Shown piece after piece: positions 34,798-42,251 of a stretch of DNA of 42,859 bases (its first letter is position 1; every line of letters begins with the position of its first letter). A program made the translations under genes and the position numbers. This stretch comes from an uncultured Lachnospiraceae bacterium (lineage in GTDB: Bacteria; Bacillota; Clostridia; Lachnospirales; Lachnospiraceae). The DNA lies in contig CANQUH010000012.1 in assembly GCA_947626965.1 (NCBI GenBank), positions 1 through 42,859 of the forward strand. Reading direction: 5' to 3'. The notes below the pieces were generated by a model. It was not told where the DNA came from. It made no database searches and was given only the letters and a program-made list of their open reading frames with translations.

Positions 34798-36195
34798 ATG
34801 AACGGACATTTGATTAAAGAGGTTTTGCCGGGCTCGATTGCCGAGGAGCTTGAGGTGGAAGCGGGGGACCGCCTGCTTGCGGTCAATGACGAGGAGATAG
34901 AGGATGTGTTTGACTACCGGTTTCTGGTGAAGGACGACTATCTGACCGTGCTTATTGAAAAGCCGGATGGGGAACAGTGGGAGCTGGAAATAGAAAAAGA
35001 GGATGATGAGGATCTGGGAATTGTCTTTGAAAATGACCTGATGAGCGAATATCATTCCTGCAGAAACCGCTGTATTTTCTGCTTTATCGATCAGATGCCG
35101 CCCGATATGCGGGAGACGCTCTATTTCAAAGACGATGATTCCAGACTGTCGTTTCTCCAGGGAAATTATGTCACGCTGACCAATATGAGTGAGAAGGATA
35201 TTGACCGGATCATACGGTTTCATCTTGCGCCGATCAATATCTCCGTCCATACGACGAATCCGGAACTTCGCTGCAGGATGCTGAACAATCGTTTTGCGGG
35301 GCGGTCGCTCTCGTATCTGAAACGGCTTTATGACCATCAGATCGAGATGAACGGTCAGATTGTGCTCTGCCGCGGAATCAATGACGGGGCGGAGCTTGCG
35401 CGCACGATTGAGGATCTGTCGGCGTATCTGCCGTTTCTGCGGAGCGTATCGGTTGTTCCGGCAGGAATCACAAGATACCGGGAAAATCTGTATCCGCTTG
35501 AACTGTTTACAAAGGAAGAGGCGGAGCAGGTGATCGATTATATTGAATCCCGGCAGAAAGAATTTTATGAACAGTACGGCCTTCATTTTGTTCACGCGAG
35601 CGACGAATTCTATGCGCTGGCAGAGCGGCCGTATCCGGAGGAAGAGCGCTATGACGGCTATGTTCAGCTTGAAAACGGCGTCGGAATGATGCGGCTTCTG
35701 CGGGAAGAATTTACACAGGCGCTGGCAGAGAGAAAAAAAGATCCGCGGTATGAGGAGGAAAGGTGCCTTTGCCGCAGGGCTGTGATTGCCACGGGATATC
35801 TTGCGGAAAGCATGATCAGGGAACTTGCTTCAATGTTTATGGAAGTTTATCCTGGATTTGATGTGCGGGTGACCGGGATCCGGAATGATTTCTTCGGGGA
35901 GACGATCACGGTATCCGGGCTGATCACCGGACAGGATCTGGTCGGACAGGTTGAGAAAATTCCGCGGGACAAGCGAGGGGATGTGCTCCTGATCTCATCA
36001 AACATGCTGCGGATGGGGGAAGACGTATTTCTGGATGATATGACCCTGCAGGAAGCCGGCGAGGCGCTTTCCATGAAGATTGTTCCGGTTGATTCGCGCG
36101 GAGAGGATCTTCTCTGTGCGCTGCTGGAGGAGGATTATCATATGCACAGGGATGACACGGGCTTTGTGTATGTGAAGGCCTACGGAAAATCATAA
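34798..36195 (+). CDS. DUF512 radical SAM protein
   Basis: 465 residues: an N-terminal PDZ-like domain (GSIAEELEVEAGDRLLAVND), then a radical SAM cluster motif CRNRCIFC (about residues 87-94) and a C-terminal DUF512 domain. The reaction is unknown. In related Clostridia the gene usually stands directly before der; here repeat R1 and the reverse-strand prs gene lie between them. A terminator follows at 36246. Confidence 0.92.
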   Translation: MNGHLIKEVLPGSIAEELEVEAGDRLLAVNDEEIEDVFDYRFLVKDDYLTVLIEKPDGEQWELEIEKEDDEDLGIVFENDLMSEYHSCRNRCIFCFIDQMPPDMRETLYFKDDDSRLSFLQGNYVTLTNMSEKDIDRIIRFHLAPINISVHTTNPELRCRMLNNRFAGRSLSYLKRLYDHQIEMNGQIVLCRGINDGAELARTIEDLSAYLPFLRSVSVVPAGITRYRENLYPLELFTKEEAEQVIDYIESRQKEFYEQYGLHFVHASDEFYALAERPYPEEERYDGYVQLENGVGMMRLLREEFTQALAERKKDPRYEEERCLCRRAVIATGYLAESMIRELASMFMEVYPGFDVRVTGIRNDFFGETITVSGLITGQDLVGQVEKIPRDKRGDVLLISSNMLRMGEDVFLDDMTLQEAGEALSMKIVPVDSRGEDLLCALLEEDYHMHRDDTGFVYVKAYGKS

Positions 36196-36245
36196 TCATA
36201 TGTGCCTGTGCGGACGTTTCAGAATTTTGGAAAGACAATTAAACT

Positions 36246-36286
36246 GCGGCTCACTGGCCGGAAATTCTGCCGGATGAGCCGCTTTT
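36246..36286 (+). terminator. Terminator after the DUF512 gene
   Basis: GCGGCTCA (36246-36253) pairs with TGAGCCGC (36275-36282), with inner CCGG/CCGG pairing, followed by TTTT. Confidence 0.85.
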
Positions 36287-36289
36287 GGT

Positions 36290-36375
36290 GCGCAGGCCCA
36301 GGAAGGGAAAACAGCTGCTGACGCAGCACCTGGGCCGCGCAGCGAGCAGGAGGAAAAACCGCCTCCTGCCCGATC
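36290..36375 (+). repeat. Repeat R1, copy B
   Basis: The best-formed copy. GCGCAGGCCCAGG (36290-36302) pairs with CCTGGGCCGCGC with one bulged A, enclosing GCTGC-tgac-GCAGC; then GCAGGAGG (36346-36353) pairs perfectly with CCTCCTGC (36362-36369). Where copy A has a G-C pair after GGCCC, this copy has A-T, so pairing is kept. It lies directly after the terminator, between convergent genes. Confidence 0.9.
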
Positions 36376-36393
36376 ATCATGGGATAAATTCTG

Positions 36394-37572
36394 TCAGGAA
36401 CGTATGGCGTGGTAGGAGGCAAGAAGATCGTTGATTTTCTCCGTCGGGGATTCAATCTTGCTCATCGACACGTCGTGATTCAGACATTCAATGATCATTG
36501 CGAGGAATCTGGACATGTCGGCCTCCGCATAGTAAGGTTTGGCGAGCAGTTCCGGGGAACGGTAATTCAGATTGGTAGTGACAACCTTTGTGATGTAGCC
36601 TTTCTCATAATAGTCGTCAAATTCTTCGAATCCGTCCGTGAACAGCCCGAACGTCGTACAGATAAACACACGTTTTGCCTTGCGTTCTTTCAGCTGGCGT
36701 GCGGTATCAAGCATGCTGCCGCCGGAGGAGATCATGTCGTCGATGATGATGACGTCCTTGCCTTCGACGGAATCTCCGAGGAATTCGTGGGCGACGATCG
36801 GATTTTTGCCGTTGACGATCGTCGTGTAATCGCGCCGCTTGTAGAACATGCCCATGCCAAGTCCGAGGATATTCGCGAAATAGACCGCGCGCTCCATGGC
36901 GCCCTCGTCCGGGCTGATGACGGCGAGATACTGCGGATCGATTCTGAAATCGGGAACCGTATCCACAAGCGCTTTCAGAAACTGATAGGTAGGCATGAAG
37001 GAGTCGAAGCCCTTCAGCGGAATCGCGTTCTGTACACGCGGGTCATGCGCGTCAAATGTGATGATGTTTGAGACGCCCATATCGGAGAGCTCCTGCAGAG
37101 CAATGGAACAGTCGAGGGACTCCCTTTTGTTTTTCTTGTGCTGGCGTCCCTCATAGAGAAACGGCATGACGACATTGATCCGCTTTGCCTTTCCGGTGGC
37201 TGCCGAGATGATGCGTTTCAGATCCTGATAATGATTGTCAGGGGACATGTGGTTTTCGTATCCGCATACTGTGTAGGTCAGGCTGTAATTGCAGACATCA
37301 ACCAGAATATACAGGTCAGTTCCGCGCACGGAGCCGCTGATCTGTCCTTTGCCTTCGCCGGAACCAAACCGCGGGCATCTGCAGCCGAGCAGATAACTGT
37401 CTTCAAGATAACCGGAAACCGCCAGCGGATTTTTCAGGAAGCGGGCAGTATCTTTGCGCATGGCGGCAATGTGGCCGTCCACTGTGACGCCGAGTTCGCG
37501 GCAGCCTTCGAGAACCGCGATTTTCAGAGGGCCGACCGGAAGCGTCTGCTCCAGAGTAAGTATGTCTGACAT
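36394..37572 (-). CDS. prs: Ribose-phosphate pyrophosphokinase (PRPP synthetase)
   Basis: Makes PRPP from ribose 5-phosphate and ATP for nucleotide, histidine and tryptophan synthesis. The PRPP loop is IIIDDMISSGGSM, the ATP region has MPFLYEGRQHKK, and TFDAHDPRVQNA is the catalytic neighbourhood. At 392 residues it is about 75 longer than classical Prs, with an N-terminal extension and inserts, a long form seen in some Lachnospiraceae. GGGAGG precedes the ATG by five to six bases on the reverse strand. It has its own promoter and is convergent with the DUF512 gene. Confidence 0.94.
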   Translation of the reverse strand: MSDILTLEQTLPVGPLKIAVLEGCRELGVTVDGHIAAMRKDTARFLKNPLAVSGYLEDSYLLGCRCPRFGSGEGKGQISGSVRGTDLYILVDVCNYSLTYTVCGYENHMSPDNHYQDLKRIISAATGKAKRINVVMPFLYEGRQHKKNKRESLDCSIALQELSDMGVSNIITFDAHDPRVQNAIPLKGFDSFMPTYQFLKALVDTVPDFRIDPQYLAVISPDEGAMERAVYFANILGLGMGMFYKRRDYTTIVNGKNPIVAHEFLGDSVEGKDVIIIDDMISSGGSMLDTARQLKERKAKRVFICTTFGLFTDGFEEFDDYYEKGYITKVVTTNLNYRSPELLAKPYYAEADMSRFLAMIIECLNHDVSMSKIESPTEKINDLLASYHAIRS

Positions 37573-37660
37573 ATGATCCTCCCTGTGTAAGGTGAATAAA
37601 TAGAAAAGTAATTAGGGTAAATTATTGTAAAAATATTGTAATGCCTGTACATATACTACA

Positions 37661-37689
37661 TTTATAGCATTTCATGGAGGAAGAGTCAA
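37661..37689 (-). promoter_or_regulatory. Promoter of prs
   Basis: On the reverse strand TTGACT (37689-37684) and TATAAA (37666-37661) with a 17-base spacer. It is back to back with the der promoter; the two -35 boxes are about 31 bases apart. Confidence 0.75.
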
Positions 37690-37720
37690 GCGTCAAGCTA
37701 AAAGATCGGAAACCAAAACC

Positions 37721-37749
37721 TTTACAAAGCGGCCGGATTCATGTAAAAT
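37721..37749 (+). promoter_or_regulatory. Promoter of der-plsY-gpsA
   Basis: TTTACA (37721-37726) and TAAAAT (37744-37749) with a 17-base spacer, about 30 bases before der. Confidence 0.75.
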
Positions 37750-37781
37750 CAAACGTAAATCAGAGATGAAGGAGGAGAAAA

Positions 37782-39110
37782 ATGAGCAAACCAATCGTGG
37801 CAATCGTTGGCAGGCCGAACGTGGGAAAGTCCACATTGTTCAACGCGCTGGCAGGTCAGAATATTTCGATCGTGCAGGATACGCCAGGCGTGACGAGAGA
37901 CAGAATTTACGCTGACGTTGAGTGGCTGAATCTCAATTTTACCCTGATCGATACGGGAGGAATCGAGCCGGATACGAGTGATGTCATTCTGTCTCAGATG
38001 AGGGATCAGGCTCAGATTGCGATAGATACAGCGGATGTGATTCTGTTTCTTGTGGACTGCAGGCAGGGGCTGACTGACTCGGACTCAAAAGTGGCGGACA
38101 TGCTGCGCCGCTCGCATAAGCCGGTTGTTCTGGTTGTGAACAAGGTGGACAGCTATCAAAAAATGATAGCGGACGTCTATGAATTTTATAATCTTGGAAT
38201 TGGAGACCCTCATCCGATTTCCGCAAGCAACAAGATTGGGATCGGGGATATGCTTGACGCGGTGGTGGCGCATTTTAATCCTGAGGAAGTGGAGGATTAT
38301 GAGGACGACCGTCCGAGGATCGCGATCGTCGGCAAGCCGAATGTGGGGAAGTCCTCTCTGATCAACAAGCTGATCGGCGAGAACCGGCTGATTGTCTCCG
38401 ATATTGCCGGGACAACGAGGGATGCGGTCGATACCGCCGTAAAATGGAACGGACAGGAGTATGTGTTTATCGATACCGCCGGACTGCGCCGGAAAAGCAA
38501 AATAAAGGAAGAACTGGAGCGGTACAGCATTATCCGGACCGTAACGGCGGTGGAGCGGGCCGATGTCGTCGTCATCATGATCGACGCGGTTGAAGGCGTG
38601 ACGGAGCAGGATGCGAAGATCGCCGGGATCGCGCATGACCGCGGCAAAGGGATTGTGATCGCGGTCAATAAATGGGACGCCATCACAAAGGATGACAAGA
38701 CAGTTTACCGGTATACGGAGCGTATCCGGGAAGTGCTTTCCTATATGCCGTACGCGGAGATCATCTTTATTTCCGCAGAGACCGGACAGCGGCTTCCCAA
38801 ACTGTTTGAGACGATCGACATGGTCATTACAAACCAGTCCATGAGGATCGCGACCGGCGTTCTCAATGAGATCATGGCAGAGGCCACAGCCATGCAGCAG
38901 CCTCCTTCCGATAAGGGAAAACGGCTGAAACTGTACTATATCACACAGGTTGCGGTGAAACCGCCGACTTTTGTGATTTTTGTGAATGACAGAAGCCTGA
39001 TGCATTTTTCCTATACGCGGTATCTGGAGAACAAGATCCGCGATACATTCGGGTTCAAGGGGACGTCGCTGAAATTTATCATTCGTGAACGCAAAGATAA
39101 GGAGAATTAA
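37782..39110 (+). CDS. der: Ribosome biogenesis GTPase Der (EngA)
   Basis: Double GTPase for 50S assembly, 442 residues. The first G domain has GRPNVGKST and VNKVD, the second [19 protein letters not shown] and VNKWD; a KH-like domain ends the protein (PPTFVIFVN). GGAGG precedes the ATG. plsY starts two bases after the stop. Confidence 0.98.
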   Translation: MSKPIVAIVGRPNVGKSTLFNALAGQNISIVQDTPGVTRDRIYADVEWLNLNFTLIDTGGIEPDTSDVILSQMRDQAQIAIDTADVILFLVDCRQGLTDSDSKVADMLRRSHKPVVLVVNKVDSYQKMIADVYEFYNLGIGDPHPISASNKIGIGDMLDAVVAHFNPEEVEDYEDDRPRIAIVGKPNVGKSSLINKLIGENRLIVSDIAGTTRDAVDTAVKWNGQEYVFIDTAGLRRKSKIKEELERYSIIRTVTAVERADVVVIMIDAVEGVTEQDAKIAGIAHDRGKGIVIAVNKWDAITKDDKTVYRYTERIREVLSYMPYAEIIFISAETGQRLPKLFETIDMVITNQSMRIATGVLNEIMAEATAMQQPPSDKGKRLKLYYITQVAVKPPTFVIFVNDRSLMHFSYTRYLENKIRDTFGFKGTSLKFIIRERKDKEN

Positions 39111-39112
39111 GT

Positions 39113-39763
39113 ATGGTACGGTTGATTTGTCTGGCTGTTGGGTATGTGTTTGGACTGTTTCAGACCGGTTATCTGTATGGCCGTCTTCACGGGATTGATA
39201 TCCGCGATCACGGGAGCGGCAATGCCGGCACGACAAATATGCTCAGGACCCTTGGGACCGGAGCCGGGATTCTGACTTTTTTCGGCGATGGATTCAAGTG
39301 TGCCTTCGCCGTCTGGACGGTGCAGCTTTTGTTCCGGAAATCTTACGGGGACATGCTTCCGCTTTTGTCTCTTTATGCGGGAGCCGGCGCCATACTTGGG
39401 CATAATTATCCGTTTTATCTGGGATTTCGGGGCGGCAAGGGAATTGCCGCGACCGGGGGGCTCCTTCTGGCGCTGAACCTGGTCATGACGCTGCTTGGAA
39501 TTGTCACATTCGCGTCGGCGTTTCTTCTGACGCATTACGTTTCGCTCGGTTCCCTGCTTGTCTGTACCGGTTTTCTGATTGAGGTTGTCGTTTTCGGACA
39601 GATGGGTGTCTGGGGGATGACGCAGCCGCGTCTGTATGAGATGTATGCGCTGGCCGCGGCCCTGACAATTCTTGCATTCTGGAAGCATCGCGAAAATATT
39701 GGCCGACTGCTTCACGGGTGCGAGCGGAAAACCTACTTATTTAAAGAAAATAAAAAGGACTGA
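39113..39763 (+). CDS. plsY: Glycerol-3-phosphate acyltransferase PlsY
   Basis: Membrane enzyme that moves acyl from acyl-phosphate to glycerol 3-phosphate, the first step of phospholipid synthesis. The three family motifs are present: GSGNAGTTN, GHNYPFYLGFRGGKG and WKHREN. 216 residues with several hydrophobic helices. gpsA, which supplies glycerol 3-phosphate, follows after 52 bases, so substrate supply and use are encoded together. Confidence 0.97.
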   Translation: MVRLICLAVGYVFGLFQTGYLYGRLHGIDIRDHGSGNAGTTNMLRTLGTGAGILTFFGDGFKCAFAVWTVQLLFRKSYGDMLPLLSLYAGAGAILGHNYPFYLGFRGGKGIAATGGLLLALNLVMTLLGIVTFASAFLLTHYVSLGSLLVCTGFLIEVVVFGQMGVWGMTQPRLYEMYALAAALTILAFWKHRENIGRLLHGCERKTYLFKENKKD

Positions 39764-39815
39764 AAGCCGGGCCGGACAAAAAGTCAGAAAAATTTTTTAC
39801 AGGAGGCATCATTGT

Positions 39816-40853
39816 ATGGCAGAAATCGGTGTGATCGGCGCGGGAAGCTGGGGAACGGCGCTTGCGCTTTTGCTGCATGAAAACGGGCATAAAGTGACTC
39901 TGTGGTCGCACAGGGAATCTGAAGCGGAACAGATCCGCACGACAAGGCGTCACGAATCAAAGCTGGAGGGAATCCGGATTCCGGAAACGATGGAGATTAC
40001 CGCATCTCTGGAGAAAGCGACAGAGGGAAAGGAAGTCTGTGTCGTCGTTGTTCCGTCTGTCTGTGTGCGGGAGACGGCAGAGAAGATGAAGCCGTACGTC
40101 CGGCCCGGCATGTTTCTGGTAAGCGCCGCGAAGGGAATAGAGGAGTCCACTCTGTTCACAATGAGCGGGATCCTGGAAGAAGTTCTGCCCCAGGCAGTCT
40201 GCGCGGTGCTCTCAGGTCCAAGCCATGCGGAGGAGGTTGCGCGGGGACTGCCTACTACCTGTGTCATCGGCGCCCGTCAGGAAAAAGACGCGCGGTATCT
40301 CCAGAAACTGTTTATGAGTCCCTGTTTTCGCGTATACATCAGTCCGGATCTGGTGGGGATCGAGCTTGGCGGCGCACTGAAAAACGTGATTGCGCTGGCT
40401 GCCGGGATTGCGGACGGAATGGGGTATGGAGATAATGCGAAAGCTGCGCTGATCACGCGCGGAATGGTTGAAATCTCGAGACTTGGAACCAGGCTTGGCG
40501 GCCATCAGGAGACTTTTTCGGGGCTTACCGGCATGGGAGATCTGATCGTTACCTGCGCAAGCATGCACAGCCGGAACCGCCGGGCAGGCATTCTTCTTGG
40601 AAAAGGCTATACGATGGAGGAGGCCATGAAAGAAGTGAATATGGTCGTCGAGGGCGTTTATTCGGCCAGAGCAGCGGTAAAGCTGGCGAAAACATGCGGC
40701 ATTGAGCTTCCGATTATCGAGCAGGTGAATCAGGTGCTGTTTGAGGGGAAGAATCCGCATCAGGCCGTATCGGAACTGATGCTGCGCGACTCAAAAATCG
40801 AGAATTCCCTTCTGCCCTGGGACTTTGCCGGAGCGGAGGGAAAGCAGGGCTGA
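39816..40853 (+). CDS. gpsA: Glycerol-3-phosphate dehydrogenase [NAD(P)+]
   Basis: Reduces dihydroxyacetone phosphate to sn-glycerol 3-phosphate for lipids. 345 residues with the nucleotide loop GVIGAGSWGTALA, the catalytic Lys in GGALKNVIALAAGIADG and the conserved SGPSHAEE segment. AGGAGG (39801-39806) is nine bases before the ATG; the frame upstream overlaps plsY. Confidence 0.98.
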   Translation: MAEIGVIGAGSWGTALALLLHENGHKVTLWSHRESEAEQIRTTRRHESKLEGIRIPETMEITASLEKATEGKEVCVVVVPSVCVRETAEKMKPYVRPGMFLVSAAKGIEESTLFTMSGILEEVLPQAVCAVLSGPSHAEEVARGLPTTCVIGARQEKDARYLQKLFMSPCFRVYISPDLVGIELGGALKNVIALAAGIADGMGYGDNAKAALITRGMVEISRLGTRLGGHQETFSGLTGMGDLIVTCASMHSRNRRAGILLGKGYTMEEAMKEVNMVVEGVYSARAAVKLAKTCGIELPIIEQVNQVLFEGKNPHQAVSELMLRDSKIENSLLPWDFAGAEGKQG

Positions 40854-40936
40854 GATACAGCCTTTAACAGAAAATTTATGTTTAAAATTGATTGTAGAAT
40901 TTTTAACGAAATTTCGGCGCTAAAAAACTGCTAAAG

Positions 40937-40979
40937 AAATCCATGGTAAATTTTCATAATAGTTTGCCGTGGATTTTTT
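40937..40979 (+). terminator. Terminator after gpsA
   Basis: A 14-base stem with two G-U pairs between AAATCCATGGTAAA (40937-40950) and TTTGCCGTGGATTT (40963-40976), followed by more T. The 80 bases between gpsA and it are AT-rich without a gene. Confidence 0.85.
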
Positions 40980-41020
40980 CTGTTTTTAAAAAAAGTTCTA
41001 AAAAAAGTACATATTGGTGG

Positions 41021-41049
41021 TTGTGGGAATAAACAAGTTGTGCTATAAT
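41021..41049 (+). promoter_or_regulatory. Promoter of the His-rich metal cassette
   Basis: TTGTGG (41021-41026) and a perfect TATAAT (41044-41049) with a 17-base spacer. Confidence 0.75.
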
Positions 41050-41058
41050 GGCACCAAA

Positions 41059-41085
41059 TGTGAAAGTGGATTTTACAGTGTGAAA
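41059..41085 (+). promoter_or_regulatory. Direct repeat, possible operator
   Basis: TGTGAAA occurs at 41059-41065 and again at 41079-41085, 20 bases apart, about two helical turns, just after the likely transcript start. A regulator bound here could block the cassette promoter. Which protein would bind is unknown. Confidence 0.35.
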
Positions 41086-41122
41086 TTCTTAACAAACTTT
41101 TATTCATGAAAGGACGACGATT

Positions 41123-41563
41123 ATGCATTTGGTTCACGATGAAAACGGCAATCCATGTCCGCATTCCCATGAGCATACCCATACACATCAGCATACGTAT
41201 GAGCACTCTCATCCCCACAGCCATGAACATGGTCACGAGGATGAGCATGACCATACTCACGAGCAGGACGGCTGCGCTCAGGCTTCCTGCGACAGCGGAT
41301 GTGCAGGATGCGGGGCACATGAACACGGCCACAGCCACGCGCATGCTCCTGAGGCGGAGGCGTCAGGACAGGACAAGATGGCAGCCCTGCTTGATTACAT
41401 GTGGAAGCACAATGAACATCATGCGGCGGAGCTTGACCAGGTGGCGGATAAGCTGAGAGCGGCCGGAAAAGCCGAGGCGGCAGAGCAGATCAAGAAAGCG
41501 GTGGATGAATTCCAGAAGGGAAATCTCTATCTCAGCCTTGCTTTGTCCATGGTGAAAAACTGA
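41123..41563 (+). CDS. Histidine-rich metal-binding protein
   Basis: 146 residues in two parts. Residues 1-76 hold 22 histidines, mostly as alternating HxH, and five cysteines (12, 51, 56, 60, 63) in a CDSGCAGC-type cluster. Residues about 84-146 form a helical, His-poor domain (LLDYMWKHNEHHAAELDQ onward), which may be a partner-binding unit. No signal peptide is seen, so it should be cytosolic. Such composition fits binding or storage of nickel, cobalt or zinc; nickel is favoured because cooT and cooC follow. AAAGGA lies nine bases before the ATG. I do not know a characterised homologue with both parts. Confidence 0.8.
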   Translation: MHLVHDENGNPCPHSHEHTHTHQHTYEHSHPHSHEHGHEDEHDHTHEQDGCAQASCDSGCAGCGAHEHGHSHAHAPEAEASGQDKMAALLDYMWKHNEHHAAELDQVADKLRAAGKAEAAEQIKKAVDEFQKGNLYLSLALSMVKN

Positions 41564-41661
41564 AATAAATCATAATATATTTTTTGAGGAAACATTTGCG
41601 GTCCGTTCTTCGCGGCTTTGAAAATCAGCGGAAACGGGATCAGCCAGGGAGGTGCAGGTTT

Positions 41662-41844
41662 ATGTGTCTGGCAACAGCTTACAGGACTTCGGAGCCTGAC
41701 AGCGTGATTCTTGAGTATGTCAGCAAGATTGAGGTTCAAGACGGAAAGATTATCCTGACGGATGTGCTCGGGGATCAGAAGACGATCGAAGGTACGCTTG
41801 CGATGGCGGACCTTACCGGCGGAGTAGTCAGGATTAACTGCTGA
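41662..41844 (+). CDS. cooT: CooT-like nickel-binding protein
   Basis: A 60-residue protein beginning Met-Cys-Leu-Ala. CooT of Rhodospirillum rubrum is of similar size, starts MCMA, and binds one nickel per dimer through Cys2; it helps mature carbon monoxide dehydrogenase. The small all-beta pattern (SKIEVQDGKIILTDVLGDQ) also fits. The ATG at 41662 is nine bases from GGGAGG (41647-41652); a longer in-frame start at 41584 lacks a ribosome site. It lies 98 bases after the His-rich gene with no terminator between them, so co-transcription is likely. Confidence 0.78.
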   Translation: MCLATAYRTSEPDSVILEYVSKIEVQDGKIILTDVLGDQKTIEGTLAMADLTGGVVRINC

Positions 41845-41942
41845 CCGGGAATGCACAGAGATCCGGAGAGAGGATGTCTGCCGAAGTGAGGAAGATCCGG
41901 ATTCCGGTGCAGGATCCGCGGGCGGGTCCTGAATGATTTGCA

Positions 41943-41979
41943 TATAACGGGAGGGCTGCCTGATAGCCTTTCTGTTATA
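41943..41979 (+). other. Long hairpin after cooT
   Basis: TATAACGGGAGGGCT (41943-41957) pairs with AGCCTTTCTGTTATA (41965-41979) over 15 positions with three G-U pairs. G-U pairs on one side suggest an RNA role. No T run follows, so this may be a processing or stability element in the cooT-cooC transcript. The stretch 41980-42080 holds no gene. Confidence 0.6.
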
Positions 41980-42080
41980 GAAAGACGGCGGATGGCCGCA
42001 GCCGCAGGCAGGGGAGCTGCCGACGGTGCCAGCTGTAAATGTCTGCTGTCATAGATTTATGTAACCAGTACAGTCGGGAC

Positions 42081-42161
42081 CCCCGCTGCCAACAGCGGGG
42101 CATCAGACTTGTAACGCTGCTTTGGCAGCGGGGTATTTGACCCTCGCGGCATTTGCCGGAC
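42081..42161 (+). repeat. Repeat R2, copy 2
   Basis: A perfect hairpin CCCCGCTG-ccaa-CAGCGGGG (42081-42100), a second one CGCTGC-tttg-GCAGCG (42115-42130) followed by GGG, then TTTGACCCT and CGCGGCATTTGCCGGAC (42145-42161). The last 17 bases and the CAGCGGGG before them match R2 copy 1 in the HPr-like leader. Confidence 0.7.
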
Positions 42162-42183
42162 GCGCGCAGGCGCGTGATGGCTT

Positions 42184-42236
42184 ACTGTCCGCGGAAATCA
42201 GCGCCGGACGGAAATTCTGGGCGTCCGGCAGACAGT
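42184..42236 (+). promoter_or_regulatory. Structured cooC leader adjoining the ribosome site
   Basis: ACTGTC (42184-42189) pairs with GACAGT (42231-42236), enclosing the eight-base stem GCCGGACG/CGTCCGGC (42203-42229). The ribosome site AGGAGGG (42238-42244) begins one base after the outer stem. A further ACGCGC/GCGCGT hairpin lies just upstream (42160-42175). The layout suits control of ribosome access, but I recognise no known riboswitch. Confidence 0.5.
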
Positions 42237-42251
42237 CAGGAGGGCCGTTTT

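Noticed and set aside
41123-41360. The repetitive CAT/CAC stretch as a CRISPR or simple repeat
   Set aside because: The repeats are irregular codons for alternating histidines in a well-formed gene. No CRISPR array, insertion sequence, tRNA gene or prophage gene was seen anywhere in the window.
42225-42246. Resemblance to the cobalamin riboswitch B12 box (AGTCAGGAG)
   Set aside because: The match stops where the box should read ACCTGCC, it coincides with the ribosome site AGGAGG, and the rest of the cobalamin fold is not visible.
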